The notes: generated by a model from the sequence alone, not told the origin. DNA of 64,000 bases from Glycomyces algeriensis (GCF_027622855.1 NZ_JAPZVR010000002.1:308605-372604); one strand, 5' to 3'. Positions 36,201 to 45,043 are shown, counted from the stretch's first letter. Numbers and translations: made by a program.

Positions 36201-36911
36201 GTGAGCACCGAAGCCGAGTCCTCTGACGCGTCCGCCCGCCCCTCCTCGAAGGGCGAGCGGACACGTCAGCGCATCATCGAGACCGCGCTCGACATGTTCG
36301 CCGAACGCGGCTACGACAAGACGACGATGCGGGCGATCGCCGCCGAGGCCGGCGTCTCCGTGGGCAACGCGTACTACTACTTCAAGTCCAAAGAGCACCT
36401 CATCCAGGGCTTCTACGAGCAGGCCACGACCCGCCACGCCGAGCTCACCCCGCGCCTGCTCGACGGCAAGGAGACGCTCGCCGAGCGGATCGAGGCGGCG
36501 CTGCTCGCCTGGCTCGACATCGCCGGGCCCTACCACGCGTTCGCGGGCCAGTTCTTCCGCAACGCCGCCGACCCGTCCAGCCCGCTGAGCCCCTTCTCCG
36601 CCGACTCCACCGAGAGCCGCGACCGTGACATCGCGCTCTACCGCGAAGTCCTCGAAGGGTCGAAGACCAAGGTCCCCAAGGACATGGCGGACATCCTGCC
36701 CGAGATGCTCTGGCTCCACCAGATGGTCGTGGTCCTGTACTGGGTGTACGACGCCTCGCCGGGCCAGGAGAAATCGCGCGAGCTGGCCCGCCGCACCGCG
36801 CCCCTCGCCGCCCGCGTCGTCGCCCTCTCCCGCCTGAAGATCCTGCGCCCCTTGGTGAAGCAGGGCGAGGAGCTCGTGCGGGACTTCCTCATCACCAGGC
36901 GCCCCGAGTAG
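36201..36911 (+). CDS. TetR-family transcriptional regulator
   Basis: 236 aa. N-terminal helix-turn-helix (residues about 18-64): TRQRIIETALDMFAERGYDKTT and the recognition helix segment VSVGNAYYYFKSKE, read in parts. The C-terminal ligand domain is rich in aromatic residues. GTG start. It is co-transcribed with the 137-aa membrane protein; the two identical-core palindromes upstream make autoregulation likely. Ligand unknown. Confidence 0.92.
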   Translation: MSTEAESSDASARPSSKGERTRQRIIETALDMFAERGYDKTTMRAIAAEAGVSVGNAYYYFKSKEHLIQGFYEQATTRHAELTPRLLDGKETLAERIEAALLAWLDIAGPYHAFAGQFFRNAADPSSPLSPFSADSTESRDRDIALYREVLEGSKTKVPKDMADILPEMLWLHQMVVVLYWVYDASPGQEKSRELARRTAPLAARVVALSRLKILRPLVKQGEELVRDFLITRRPE

Positions 36912-36917
36912 ACGCGA

Positions 36918-36953
36918 AACGGGCCGGCGGGACGAGTGTCCCGCCGGCCCGTT
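36918..36953. terminator. bidirectional terminator hairpin
   Basis: Perfect 16-bp stem (36918-36933 with 36938-36953) with a GAGT loop, between the TetR gene (+) and the 136-aa gene (-). Confidence 0.85.
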
Positions 36954-36984
36954 CAGCCTGTGCCGCAGCGCAGTGGCTCAGGGG

Positions 36985-37395
36985 TCAGCAGTCGCGCAGT
37001 TCCGGCGACTGGTTGAGCAGCTGCCCGCGCGGGGAGATGAACTTGCGGTACGTGTCCGAGTCGACCTCCGCCAGCGGGAACGCCGCGATCCGGTGGCAGT
37101 TCTGGAACGCGAGCTTCACGCCGTAGTGGCGTTCGAGCGCGCCGCGCATCGAGTCCGAGGCCAGCACCCGCAGCAGCTGCCCGCGGGCCTGCTCGTCCGG
37201 TGGGGGCGTGGTGTTGTCGGCGAACTGCGTCGAGCCGCTCGACGAGACCACCCCGTTCTTCAGGTCGTTCACGACCTTGGCGATGAGCTCCCATGCGAAC
37301 GGCAGCGACTGCTTGACGCAGTCGATGAAGTCGGCGTCGCCGACCTCCCCCGCTTCAGCCTTGTGCAGCAGGTCTTCAGAGACGTCAAGGGACAT
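36985..37395 (-). CDS. conserved hypothetical protein beside CooC-like ATPase
   Basis: 136 aa soluble protein, not recognised as a named family. It is mainly helical. Distinctive segments are PPPDEQARGQLLRVLASDSM, FQNCHRIAAF and the extreme C-terminus SPRGQLLNQSPELRDC. Three cysteines (in DFIDC, QNC and the final residue) could bind metal or thiol. The ATG at 37395 has AGGAG eight bases upstream. It follows the ATPase gene by 131 nt on the same strand and may act with it. Confidence 0.7.
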   Translation of the reverse strand: MSLDVSEDLLHKAEAGEVGDADFIDCVKQSLPFAWELIAKVVNDLKNGVVSSSGSTQFADNTTPPPDEQARGQLLRVLASDSMRGALERHYGVKLAFQNCHRIAAFPLAEVDSDTYRKFISPRGQLLNQSPELRDC

Positions 37396-37526
37396 GCGTT
37401 CTCCTCTCGGTTCGAATCGGTTCATTGTGCTCGGTCCGGTCACCGTCCGCTGTCGGGTAGTCGACGCAGAAGGGTCTCCGGACCGGGACGTCCAGGCCGG
37501 CCGCACGGCGCTGTGCGGCCGGGCCG

Positions 37527-38495
37527 CTAGACGGTCTGCGCCCGCAGCAGGTGCTCGCCGAGGACGAAGTCGGGCACGATCTGGTCGGCCAGGTCGACGC
37601 CGGCGCGGTCGTTGCCCCACGCGAGCGCGGCCTTGCGGTGGAACTCGTGGGCCTGGCGGGTGAACTTGGCCCAGTCCTTGCCAGCGGCCACGGCCCGCTC
37701 ACGGGCGGCGTCGACCACGGCCAGGTTCTCCGGTTCGAGGTCGGCCACGGGCCCGACGCTGCCGCGCTCGGCGGCCTTGACGTACTTCGAGCGCGAGCAC
37801 CAGCCCAGGAGGGCGTCGCCGACGTGGCCGCGCAGGAACGCGACGTCGTCCGCATCGTCGATCTTGTTGCCGATGACCGAGATCCGCACGTCGTAGTCCT
37901 CGGCGTACCCGAGGTACTGCTTGTAGACGCCGACGCTGCGCAGGGTCGGCTCGCAGACCAGGAAGGTGTGGTCGAAGCGGGTGAACATGCCGGAGGCGAA
38001 GGCCTCGGCCCCGGCGACCATGTCGACCACGACGAACTCGTCGGCGCCGTCCACGAGGTGGTTGAGCAGCAGCTCGACCGCCCCGACCTTCGAGTGGTAG
38101 CAGGAGACGCCGAGGTCGTCGTCCACGAAACCGCCCGTGGCGGCGAAGCGGATGCCCTCGTGCTCGGTGAAGAGCGCGTCGAACACCGGGTTCGACTCCC
38201 CCACCGTGAGCAGGCGCGAACCCGGGCCGGGCGGCGTGGTCTTGAGCATGAGCTCCGCCGTCGGGATGAGCGGGTTGCTCCCGCGCAGGTGCTCCTTGAT
38301 GTCGCCGAGCCGCTCCCCGAGGACCGGACCCATCGCGGCGGCCTCGGCGTCGAGACCGAGCGCAGCGGCCAAGTGCTGGTTGATGTCGGCGTCGATCGCC
38401 ATGACCGGGTGGCCGAGGGCGGCCGCGCGGCGCGCGAACAGCGAGGCCATCGTGGTCTTGCCCGAGCCGCCCTTGCCGACGAAGGCGAGTTTCAT
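37527..38495 (-). CDS. CooC/MinD-like P-loop ATPase
   Basis: 322 aa SIMIBI-class ATPase. Deviant Walker A GKGGSGKTT at residues 8-16, AIDADINQHLAAALG switch, VVVDMVAGAEAFASG Walker B region and a VIGNKIDD base-recognition-like motif. CooC-type proteins insert nickel into CO dehydrogenase; MinD/ParA relatives position cell structures. No CO dehydrogenase or hydrogenase gene lies here. The ATG at 38495 is preferred over an upstream TTG because the protein then begins KLAFVGKGG, as in the family. Confidence 0.83.
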   Translation of the reverse strand: MKLAFVGKGGSGKTTMASLFARRAAALGHPVMAIDADINQHLAAALGLDAEAAAMGPVLGERLGDIKEHLRGSNPLIPTAELMLKTTPPGPGSRLLTVGESNPVFDALFTEHEGIRFAATGGFVDDDLGVSCYHSKVGAVELLLNHLVDGADEFVVVDMVAGAEAFASGMFTRFDHTFLVCEPTLRSVGVYKQYLGYAEDYDVRISVIGNKIDDADDVAFLRGHVGDALLGWCSRSKYVKAAERGSVGPVADLEPENLAVVDAARERAVAAGKDWAKFTRQAHEFHRKAALAWGNDRAGVDLADQIVPDFVLGEHLLRAQTV

Positions 38496-38513
38496 GCTGT
38501 GGTCCCCCACCAA

Positions 38514-38536
38514 TTGAAAATGGTTGTTGATTTCAA
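38514..38536. promoter_or_regulatory. possible operator upstream of the CooC-like gene
   Basis: Inverted repeat TTGAAA, 11 bases, TTTCAA, 18 nt upstream of the ATPase start. It lies in a short AT-rich patch likely to hold the promoter. Binding protein unknown. Confidence 0.35.
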
Positions 38537-38617
38537 AAGGAGCGTAGCAGGGCCCGAATGTGCTTGCGCCTCATATTGGTCGGTGGTACGGACGGCGCTT
38601 GTTGATGCCGGTGGGTG

Positions 38618-38659
38618 CACTGAGGGCCCCGCCGCGGTGATGCGGCGGGGCCCTCAGTG
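38618..38659. terminator. terminator of the glu operon
   Basis: Perfect 18-bp stem (38618-38635 with 38642-38659) with a 6-base loop, 26 nt after the gluD stop. It separates the glutamate operon from the CooC-like gene. Confidence 0.8.
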
Positions 38660-38685
38660 GTACGTGATGCGTGATAGGTGATGTA

Positions 38686-39582
38686 TTACTCGGCGACGGC
38701 GGTCGCCTCGATCTGCCGCACCCGCGCCAGCGGGGCCGCCGTCTTCGTGCGCATGCGCCGCTCCACGACGACCACCAGCTTCGAGAGGGCGTAGGCCATC
38801 GCGAAGTAGATGAACGCGGCGATGATGAGCGCCTGCAGATAGGACTGGCCGTAGTCGTGGCCGATGATGTTGGCCGAGTGCAGCAGCTCCGGGTAGGTGA
38901 TCACGGCGCCGAGCGACGTGTCCTTCAGGAGGATCACCAACTGCGCCAGCACCGCCGGGAGCATGTTCCGCACCACCTGCGGCAGCACGACCAGGCGCTG
39001 CACCTGGCCGTGGTTCAGCCCGACCGCGTACCCCGCCATGGCCTGGCCCGGCGGAAGCGCCGCGACGCCCGCCCGCAGGATCTCGGCGAGGACCGCGCCG
39101 TTGTAGATGCCGAGGCCCAGCACCAGGAACACCAGGCGCCGCGTGTCGCCGTCCCAGCCGAACGTGTCGCCGGTGAACCTGAACGCCCCGTCGATCGTGA
39201 AGGAGATCCAGATGAGCAGCACCAGCGGAAGGGAGCGGAAGAACTGGACGTAGCCCGTGGCGGCCCAGCGGGTCAGCGCGAACCGGGAGATCCGGCCGAA
39301 CCCGAAGACGACGCCGAGGACGATCGCCAGGACCGACCCGAGCGCGAACGCCAGGAGCGTGTTGAGGATCGCCGGGATCCAGGTGTTCTCCACGACGAGC
39401 ACGTCGAGCGGGTTGGCCCAGCGGGTCTCCTCGAAGAAACCGTCCCGGGCGAGTGCCAGTGCGCCCCAGCCCAGCAGGGCCAGGATCACCGCGCCGGAGA
39501 TGATGGAGGCGATGAGCGAGCGCTGCCGGCCCTTGGGGCCGAGCGCGTCGAACAGGACCGTGCTTTCTTGCTGTCTGGTCAT
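38686..39582 (-). CDS. gluD: glutamate ABC transporter permease
   Basis: 298 aa amino-acid ABC permease (His/Glu/Gln/Arg type). Five or so helices. The EAA-loop region reads NHGQVQRLVVLPQVVRNMLP. The N-terminal cytoplasmic extension of about 30 residues is typical of GluD. It lies 13 nt after gluC; last gene of the operon, followed by a terminator. Confidence 0.92.
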   Translation of the reverse strand: MTRQQESTVLFDALGPKGRQRSLIASIISGAVILALLGWGALALARDGFFEETRWANPLDVLVVENTWIPAILNTLLAFALGSVLAIVLGVVFGFGRISRFALTRWAATGYVQFFRSLPLVLLIWISFTIDGAFRFTGDTFGWDGDTRRLVFLVLGLGIYNGAVLAEILRAGVAALPPGQAMAGYAVGLNHGQVQRLVVLPQVVRNMLPAVLAQLVILLKDTSLGAVITYPELLHSANIIGHDYGQSYLQALIIAAFIYFAMAYALSKLVVVVERRMRTKTAAPLARVRQIEATAVAE

Positions 39583-39595
39583 GAGTCACCCGCCT

Positions 39596-40252
39596 TCATC
39601 GGACGAACGCGGCGCGCCGCTCGGCGAGCCGGACGAGGTAGCTGAGGACAAAGGCGATCGCCAGGTAGCAGACGGTCACGCTGATCGTGACGCCCCACAG
39701 GTCGTACCGGGACTGGGGGTCGTCGATCAGGCCCCGCGAGGTCGAGTACAGCTCGGTGATGCCGACCGCGTACACGAGGGCGCTGTTCTTGACCAGGGCG
39801 ATCAGGAGCGACCCCAGCGGCGGGATGACCGCGCGGAAGGCCTGCGGGAGGATCACGTTCTGCAGCGACTGCCCGAAGGTCAGGCCGATCGAGCGGGCCG
39901 CCTCGGCCTGCCCGAGGGGGATCGAGTTGATGCCGGACCGCAGGGTCTCGCCGGCGAACGCCCCGGTGTACATGCCCAGGCCGAGCAGGCCGACACCCCA
40001 GGAGGTGGTCTCGATGCCGATGGACGGCAGGCCGAAGTACATGATGAACAGGACCGCCAGGAGCGGCACGTTGCGGAACAGCTGGGTGTAGGCGTTCGCG
40101 GCCCAGCGGGCCGGCGCGGCGGGGCTCACGTGCATGACCACCAGGACCATGCCGATCGCGAGGGCGATGGCGTAGCTGGCGAGCGTCACGACCACGGTGA
40201 TGCGCGCGCCCTCCAGCAGGGCTTCGGCCATCGAGGCGAAATTGTCGAACAA
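39596..40252 (-). CDS. gluC: glutamate ABC transporter permease
   Basis: 218 aa permease with EAA loop LTFGQSLQNVILPQAFRAVIPP. The start is set at a TTG (40252) because a near-perfect GGAGGAG lies five bases upstream; the codon two before it is GTC and cannot initiate. Reading further upstream enters the G/C homopolymer block and yields only Pro/Gly. Forms the membrane channel with GluD. Confidence 0.88.
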   Translation of the reverse strand: MFDNFASMAEALLEGARITVVVTLASYAIALAIGMVLVVMHVSPAAPARWAANAYTQLFRNVPLLAVLFIMYFGLPSIGIETTSWGVGLLGLGMYTGAFAGETLRSGINSIPLGQAEAARSIGLTFGQSLQNVILPQAFRAVIPPLGSLLIALVKNSALVYAVGITELYSTSRGLIDDPQSRYDLWGVTISVTVCYLAIAFVLSYLVRLAERRAAFVR

Positions 40253-40270
40253 GCGGACTCCTCCATAAGG

Positions 40271-40423
40271 CGGGCGGGGGGGGGGGGGGGGGGGGGGCCC
40301 CCCCCCCCCCCCCCCCCGGGGCGGGGGCGGGGGGGGGGGGGGGGGCCCCCGCGGCCAAATTGCCCACACCCGCGCCCCCCCCCCCCCGGGGGGGGGGGGG
40401 GGCGGGGCCCCCGCCCCCCCCCG
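40271..40423. other. poly-G/poly-C block in the gluB-gluC gap
   Basis: About 150 bases of G and C homopolymer in the 192-nt gap between gluB and gluC. An operon spacer normally would not look like this. Probably artefactual; the real gap length and content are uncertain. Confidence 0.7.
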
Positions 40424-40444
40424 CCTCACCGAACGGTCGCGGAC

Positions 40445-41389
40445 CTAGTAGCGGTTGGGTTCCGGGAGCGCCTCGGGGGTGGGCATCCCGGCGGCGCCGA
40501 AGGTCTTGTCGAAGGCCTTCTGCCAGTCGCCGTTGGCGATGATCGCGTCGATCATGTCGTTGACGAAGTTGCGGGCGTCGGTCTCGCCGAGGGGCATCGC
40601 GACGCCGTAGGGCTCGTCGGTGAAGATGTTCGCGGAGTCGAGGACGCGGTAGGCGTCCGGCTTGTCGACGGTGAAGCCGTACAGGATGGTCTCGTCGGTG
40701 CTGACCGCTTCGGTCTGGCCGTTCTCCAGGGCCAGGGCACAGGCGGCGTAGTCGGCCAGCGGCGTGATGTTCGCCTCCGGGTTCGCGGCCTCCAGGTTCG
40801 CGATCGAGCCGGAGCCCTCCGCGATGCACACGTCGCGGCCGGCGAGGTCGGCCACCGACTGGATGTCGGTGTTGTCGGCGGCGACCATGACGTTCTGGCC
40901 GGTCTCGAAGTACGGGCCGGCGAAGTCGAACTGGGTCAGCCGCTCCGGGTACATCGAGTAGGACGCGATGACCACGTCGACGGTGCCGTCGTTGATGTAC
41001 GTCTCGCGGTTCTGCGAGGTCGTCTCCACGAAGCGGAGGTTGCCGTCGTCGCCCTCGGTGACCTCACCGAAGATGTAGGTGGCCAGCAGGCGGGCGATTT
41101 CGGCGTCGAAGCCCTCGACCTCGCCGGTGGCGGTGTTCATCTGGCCGATGAGCGGCTGGTCGTACTTGACGCCGACCGTGATGAAGCCCTTGTCCTGGAT
41201 CTCCTGGATGAGGCCGGCGGGAATCGCCTCGGCCTGGCCCAGCGAGTACTCGCCGACCGAGGCGTCGACCGACTCCTGCTCCTCGGCGTCCTGGCTGGCT
41301 TCGCCAGAGCAGGCGGCGAGCGACATGGCCACCGCAGCTAGCGCTGCGACGACGGTTCTACGACTCGTGCGTTTGAAAGACGTGCGCAT
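40445..41389 (-). CDS. gluB: glutamate-binding lipoprotein
   Basis: 314 aa periplasmic-type solute-binding protein anchored as a lipoprotein: basic N-terminus, hydrophobic segment, lipobox LAAC with C27. SBP_bac_3 fold with GVKYDQPLIG, GEVEGFDAEIARLLA and ASYSMYPERLTQFDFAGPYF. Delivers glutamate to GluCD. It depends on Lgt (19098) for lipidation. Confidence 0.93.
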   Translation of the reverse strand: MRTSFKRTSRRTVVAALAAVAMSLAACSGEASQDAEEQESVDASVGEYSLGQAEAIPAGLIQEIQDKGFITVGVKYDQPLIGQMNTATGEVEGFDAEIARLLATYIFGEVTEGDDGNLRFVETTSQNRETYINDGTVDVVIASYSMYPERLTQFDFAGPYFETGQNVMVAADNTDIQSVADLAGRDVCIAEGSGSIANLEAANPEANITPLADYAACALALENGQTEAVSTDETILYGFTVDKPDAYRVLDSANIFTDEPYGVAMPLGETDARNFVNDMIDAIIANGDWQKAFDKTFGAAGMPTPEALPEPNRY

Positions 41390-41440
41390 TCGGATGTGTC
41401 CTTCCTAAAAGGGCGAACGGTGTGGTGGTTTCAGGTGGCT

Positions 41441-42196
41441 CTAGTGCGTCATGACCTTCGCGAGGAAGTCCTGCGCGCGCGCGGTCTTCGGGTCGTCGAA
41501 GAACTCGTCCGGGGTGGCGGTCTCGACGATCTGGCCCTCGGCCATGAACACGACGCGGTTGGCCGCGCGGCGGGCGAAGCCCATCTCGTGGGTCACCACG
41601 ACCATCGTCATGCCCTCGCGGGCGAGGTCCTGCATGACGTCGAGGACCTCGTTGATCATCTCGGGGTCGAGCGCGGAGGTCGGCTCGTCGAACATCATGA
41701 GCTTGGGGTCCATGGCCAGGCCGCGGGCGATCGCCACGCGCTGCTGCTGGCCGCCGGAGAGCTGCGACGGGAAGACGTCCGCCTTCTCGGCGAGGCCGAC
41801 GCGCTCGAGGAGCTGGCGGGCGCGGGCCTCGGCCTTCGCCTTGGGGGTGCGGCGCACCTTGATCGGGCCCAGCGTGATGTTCTGCAGCACCGTGAGGTGC
41901 GCGAACAGGTTGAAGTGCTGGAAGACCATGCCGACGTCGGCGCGGAGGTTCGCGAGCGCGCGGCCCTCGGCGGGGAGCGGCTTGCCGTTGACGGTGATGT
42001 CGCCGGAGTCGACGGTTTCGAGCCGGTTGATGGTGCGGCACAGGGTGGACTTGCCGGAGCCGGAGGGTCCGATGAGGACCACCACCTCGCCGTCCTCCAC
42101 GGTCAGGTCGATGTCCTTGAGCGCGTGCAGGTCTCCGAAGTGCTTGTTGACGCCGGAGATGCTGACCATCGGTGCCTTCGGCTGCGTTGCTTCCAT
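41441..42196 (-). CDS. gluA: glutamate ABC transporter ATPase
   Basis: 251 aa. Walker A GPSGSGKST, Q-loop VFQHFNLF, signature LSGGQQQRVAIARGLA, Walker B MMFDEPTSALD and H-loop THEMGFA. The ATG at 42196 has AGGGAC upstream; an internal ATG nine codons in is possible. First gene of gluABCD; the 251-nt region to lipB holds its promoter. Confidence 0.94.
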   Translation of the reverse strand: MEATQPKAPMVSISGVNKHFGDLHALKDIDLTVEDGEVVVLIGPSGSGKSTLCRTINRLETVDSGDITVNGKPLPAEGRALANLRADVGMVFQHFNLFAHLTVLQNITLGPIKVRRTPKAKAEARARQLLERVGLAEKADVFPSQLSGGQQQRVAIARGLAMDPKLMMFDEPTSALDPEMINEVLDVMQDLAREGMTMVVVTHEMGFARRAANRVVFMAEGQIVETATPDEFFDDPKTARAQDFLAKVMTH

Positions 42197-42447
42197 TCGT
42201 GTCCCTGTTGTCGTGTGCAACCCTCGACTGGCGCGGGGCGAGCGGATTGGCTTGAGTACCTGGAAATAGTAGTGTGACAGCTCACGCGCGGTTAGCGGGG
42301 CGGCCAGAGCCGCAACTAGTCGGCAATTAAGTAACAGCATCATAAAGAACGACCAGGGCATAACGGATACGACCCATCGCTGGAACAACCGTGACGCATC
42401 CGGCGTCCGGTGGCCGCGGGGGCGCGGCGCGGATTAATGTCGTCCCC

Positions 42448-43119
42448 ATGACCGCAACCGTGGGAACCGCGAGCGTCGCAGGCGGGAAGATCACCGTCGA
42501 ACGGCGCGGCCTGGTGGACTACCAGGAAGCCTGGGACTACCAGAAGGCGCTGCAGCAGCGGCGGATCGACGACGAGATCGGCGACACCGTGCTGCTCCTC
42601 GAGCATCCGAGCGTGTACACCGCCGGGCGGCGGACCGAGACGTGGGCGCTGCCGCAGGACGGCACCCCCGTGGTCACCGTGGACCGGGGCGGGCAGATCA
42701 CCTGGCACGGGCCGGGGCAGATCGTGGGCTACCCGATCATGAAGATGCGCAACAAGGTCGACGTCGTCGGGTACGTGCGGCGGGTCGAGGACACGATCGC
42801 GGCGGTCTGCCACGAGTTCGGGGTGACCTCGGCGCGCGGGCGGATGCACGACCGCACGGGCGTGTGGCTCCCGGAGGACGACAAGGGCCCGGAGCGGAAG
42901 ATCTGCGCGATCGGCGTGCGGGTGCGGTGGGCGACCACGATGCACGGCTTCGCGTTGAACTGCAACCCGGACATGAGCTACTGGGAGCGGATCGCGCCGT
43001 GCGCGATCACGGACGCGGACGTCACGAGCCTGTCGCAGGAGCTGGGCCGGGAGGTCACTGTCGCGGAGGTCCTGCCGGTGGTGGAGAAGCACCTGGGCCT
43101 GCTGCTCGAGCAGGACTAG
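42448..43119 (+). CDS. lipB: lipoyl(octanoyl) transferase
   Basis: 223 aa. Transfers octanoyl from ACP to lipoate-dependent proteins. Catalytic lysine K151 (ERKICAIG) and cysteine C185 (IAPCAITD). [17 protein letters not shown] and [11 protein letters not shown] are family motifs. ATG at 42448 chosen; the frame is open to 42391. Divergent from gluA and 36 kb from lipA, which is unusual. Confidence 0.95.
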   Translation: MTATVGTASVAGGKITVERRGLVDYQEAWDYQKALQQRRIDDEIGDTVLLLEHPSVYTAGRRTETWALPQDGTPVVTVDRGGQITWHGPGQIVGYPIMKMRNKVDVVGYVRRVEDTIAAVCHEFGVTSARGRMHDRTGVWLPEDDKGPERKICAIGVRVRWATTMHGFALNCNPDMSYWERIAPCAITDADVTSLSQELGREVTVAEVLPVVEKHLGLLLEQD

Positions 43120-43133
43120 CGAGACCTGAAGGG

Positions 43134-43159
43134 ACGGGCGCGGTGCGTGCCGCGCCCGT
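43134..43159 (+). terminator. terminator after lipB
   Basis: 10-bp perfect stem (43134-43143 with 43150-43159), 6-base loop, followed by TTTCG. Lies between convergent lipB and the hydrolase gene. Confidence 0.7.
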
Positions 43160-43183
43160 TTCGCGTACCCCGGGCCCGCCTCG

Positions 43184-44566
43184 CTACGAGCAGGGCTCGT
43201 AGGCCTCGGGCTGCTCGTCGGCGAGGTCGGGGGTCTCGTTCATGAGGACCTTGAAGATGTTGTTCCAGGCGTCGGACTCGGGGTAGAAGATCTCCGAGTG
43301 CGAGTGGACGCCTTCGACGGGCTTCCCGGAGATGCCCTGGTCGGAGAGGCGCAGGCCGTAGTCGTCGACGGCGTCGGGGTCGTCGGAGAGGTTGCCGGTG
43401 ACGAGGTTCCGGTTGCCGGGGAAGTCGTCGGGGTCGGCGCCGTGGCCCAGGAGCGGCACGTACGGCATGCCCTGGACGTAGGAGATCGGGTCGCCCGGGC
43501 CGGTGATCGAGTAGCGGGGGCGGCAGGGCTCGGTGTAGTCGGCGGGGCTGTACACGTCGTTGCCCATGCCGGCCGAGGCGATGTGGAGGACCTGGTCGGC
43601 GGCGACGTCGTAGGTCTCGGCGTAGCCGATGACCGCGCCGCCGTAGGAGTGGCCGGCGAGGGTGAACGGGGTGTCGTTCCCGATCTGGTTGCGCACGTCG
43701 AACGTGAACGAGGCGAGGCTCTCGGCCGCGACCTGCGACCAGGACGCCCAGGACTCCTCGACCCAGCCCGAGGGCCAGGACGCGGCGGCCCAGACGATGA
43801 CCGCGAGTTCGCCGTCGGCGGCGTCGACGAACGACTTGGCCCGGTTGTAGTAGAGCTCGAAGTTCTCGCTGGAGAGCACGGCCGAACCGCCGGGGACGAG
43901 CACCGCGACGTTCGCGGCCGTGTCGAGGTCGCCGACGACCTCGATCCAGGAGCCGTCGCCGTTGTTGTTGTACGGGTCGAGGTACAGGAACTGCCGGTCG
44001 GTGCCGACGAGGGCCTGGAGCTCCTCGCGGGCGGGCCGCTCGGCATCGTCGGTCCACGGCCGGGTCGGGCTGTCGTACGTGGTGGAGGCCTCGGTGGTGG
44101 CCTTGAGGATGAGCTGGTTCGCGGTGATGCGGGCGTCGAACGGCGCGCCGGGCATCTCGGCGACGATGGACGGGTAGAGGACGGCGAGCCAGGCGGTCGC
44201 GTCCTCGCCGAGGCCGTCGTAGAAGGCGTTCACTTCGAGGGGGTCGAGGCTGCCGCCGGCGTCGTGGAGCTCGGCGAGGGCCGCCCCGAGTTCGCCGGAG
44301 TCGGCGGTCGGTTCGGCGGCGACGAGCTCGGCGGCGATCGCGGGGTCGGCGAGCGCGGTCTCGAGCGCTGCGGCGGGGTCGTCACCGGCGATGGGCGCGT
44401 CGGCGCGGAGCGCCGAGAGCTCGTTCACCGGGTCGGCCGCGAGGACGGGGACCGGGTGGAGCTGGTCGGCCTCGGCCTCGCCCAGGCGTGTCAGGCCGGC
44501 GAGGTAGACGAGCGCGAAAACGGCGACGGCCGTCACGACCGTCGCACGCCACCACCGAAATCTCAC
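43184..44566 (-). CDS. DUF1023-type alpha/beta hydrolase
   Basis: 460 aa. A single N-terminal membrane segment (about residues 8-25) anchors or exports it; a mixed helical region follows (to about 170), then an alpha/beta-hydrolase domain with nucleophile S307 in AGHSYGGAVIG and a late His in GVHSHSEIFYP. Substrate unknown. GTG start at 44566 gives the RFRWWRATVV N-terminus; the longer frame runs into repeat DNA. Convergent with lipB. Confidence 0.87.
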   Translation of the reverse strand: MRFRWWRATVVTAVAVFALVYLAGLTRLGEAEADQLHPVPVLAADPVNELSALRADAPIAGDDPAAALETALADPAIAAELVAAEPTADSGELGAALAELHDAGGSLDPLEVNAFYDGLGEDATAWLAVLYPSIVAEMPGAPFDARITANQLILKATTEASTTYDSPTRPWTDDAERPAREELQALVGTDRQFLYLDPYNNNGDGSWIEVVGDLDTAANVAVLVPGGSAVLSSENFELYYNRAKSFVDAADGELAVIVWAAASWPSGWVEESWASWSQVAAESLASFTFDVRNQIGNDTPFTLAGHSYGGAVIGYAETYDVAADQVLHIASAGMGNDVYSPADYTEPCRPRYSITGPGDPISYVQGMPYVPLLGHGADPDDFPGNRNLVTGNLSDDPDAVDDYGLRLSDQGISGKPVEGVHSHSEIFYPESDAWNNIFKVLMNETPDLADEQPEAYEPCS

Positions 44567-44640
44567 CGGGCCAGCGTAACCGAGGCCGCCCAGGCCCGGC
44601 GAACGCTGCGCGTGTGAGGGCAGCCTCCGGGCGGAGCAAA

Positions 44641-44713
44641 CGAGGGCAGGAGTCGAGCCGCTGGGGGCCGTGTTCCGGGCCCCCGGTATACACCCTGACA
44701 TGCGGGTACGACA
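44641..44713 (-). repeat. dispersed intergenic repeat, copy D
   Basis: On the minus strand it reads head (TGTCGTACCCGCATGTCAGG then GTATACCGGGGG), then directly the second half of the type 2 tail (ACACGGCCCCCAGCGGCTCG ... CCTGCCCTCG). It lacks the ~30-bp middle present in copies E and F and bridges the two tail types. Part of the 477-nt gene-free stretch 44567-45043. Confidence 0.85.
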
Positions 44714-44756
44714 TCCGCGCGGACCGGAGTCGACCTCACATTGAGGCCGGTTTTCA

Positions 44757-44815
44757 CGGCGGCGGGCCGAGCCGCCGAGAGCCGTGTTTCAGGCCCGGCG
44801 ATGCTTGCGGCTGGT
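44757..44815 (-). repeat. dispersed repeat tail fragment
   Basis: Minus strand carries GCCGCAAGCATCGCCGGGCC and AAACACGGCTCTCGGCGGCTC, matching the type 2 tail of copies E and F but with no head. Degenerate. Confidence 0.6.
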
Positions 44816-44876
44816 TCGCGCCTGGCCCGCGGTGGCGAATGCGCCAGCGCGAATCAGGCTCGTGTTCGGGTCCGTT

Positions 44877-44984
44877 TCGAGGGCAGGATCCGAGCCGCTA
44901 GGGGCCGTGTTTCGGGCCCGGCCTCGGCGACGCTTGCGAGCCGTAAATGAGCGCAGTCAATACCCTGACACACGGGTCTGACAT
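44877..44984 (-). repeat. dispersed intergenic repeat, copy E (type 2 tail)
   Basis: 108-bp unit on the minus strand: head variant ATGTCAGACCCGTGTGTCAG, then TTACGGCTCGCAAGCGTCGC, CGGGCCCGAAACACGGCCCC and GGCTCGGATCCTGCCCTCGA. Same length and order as copy F. Confidence 0.85.
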
Positions 44985-45043
44985 TCCGGCGCGACCCGAC
45001 TACGGCTCGCATTTGGCGCCGCTGTTGGGGCGCGGATGGTCGG

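Noticed and set aside
42273-42290. CRP-like site (TGTGA ... TCACG) upstream of gluA
   Set aside because: The half-sites are 4 bp apart rather than 6 and the second is imperfect. No support for a CRP/Crp-family site.
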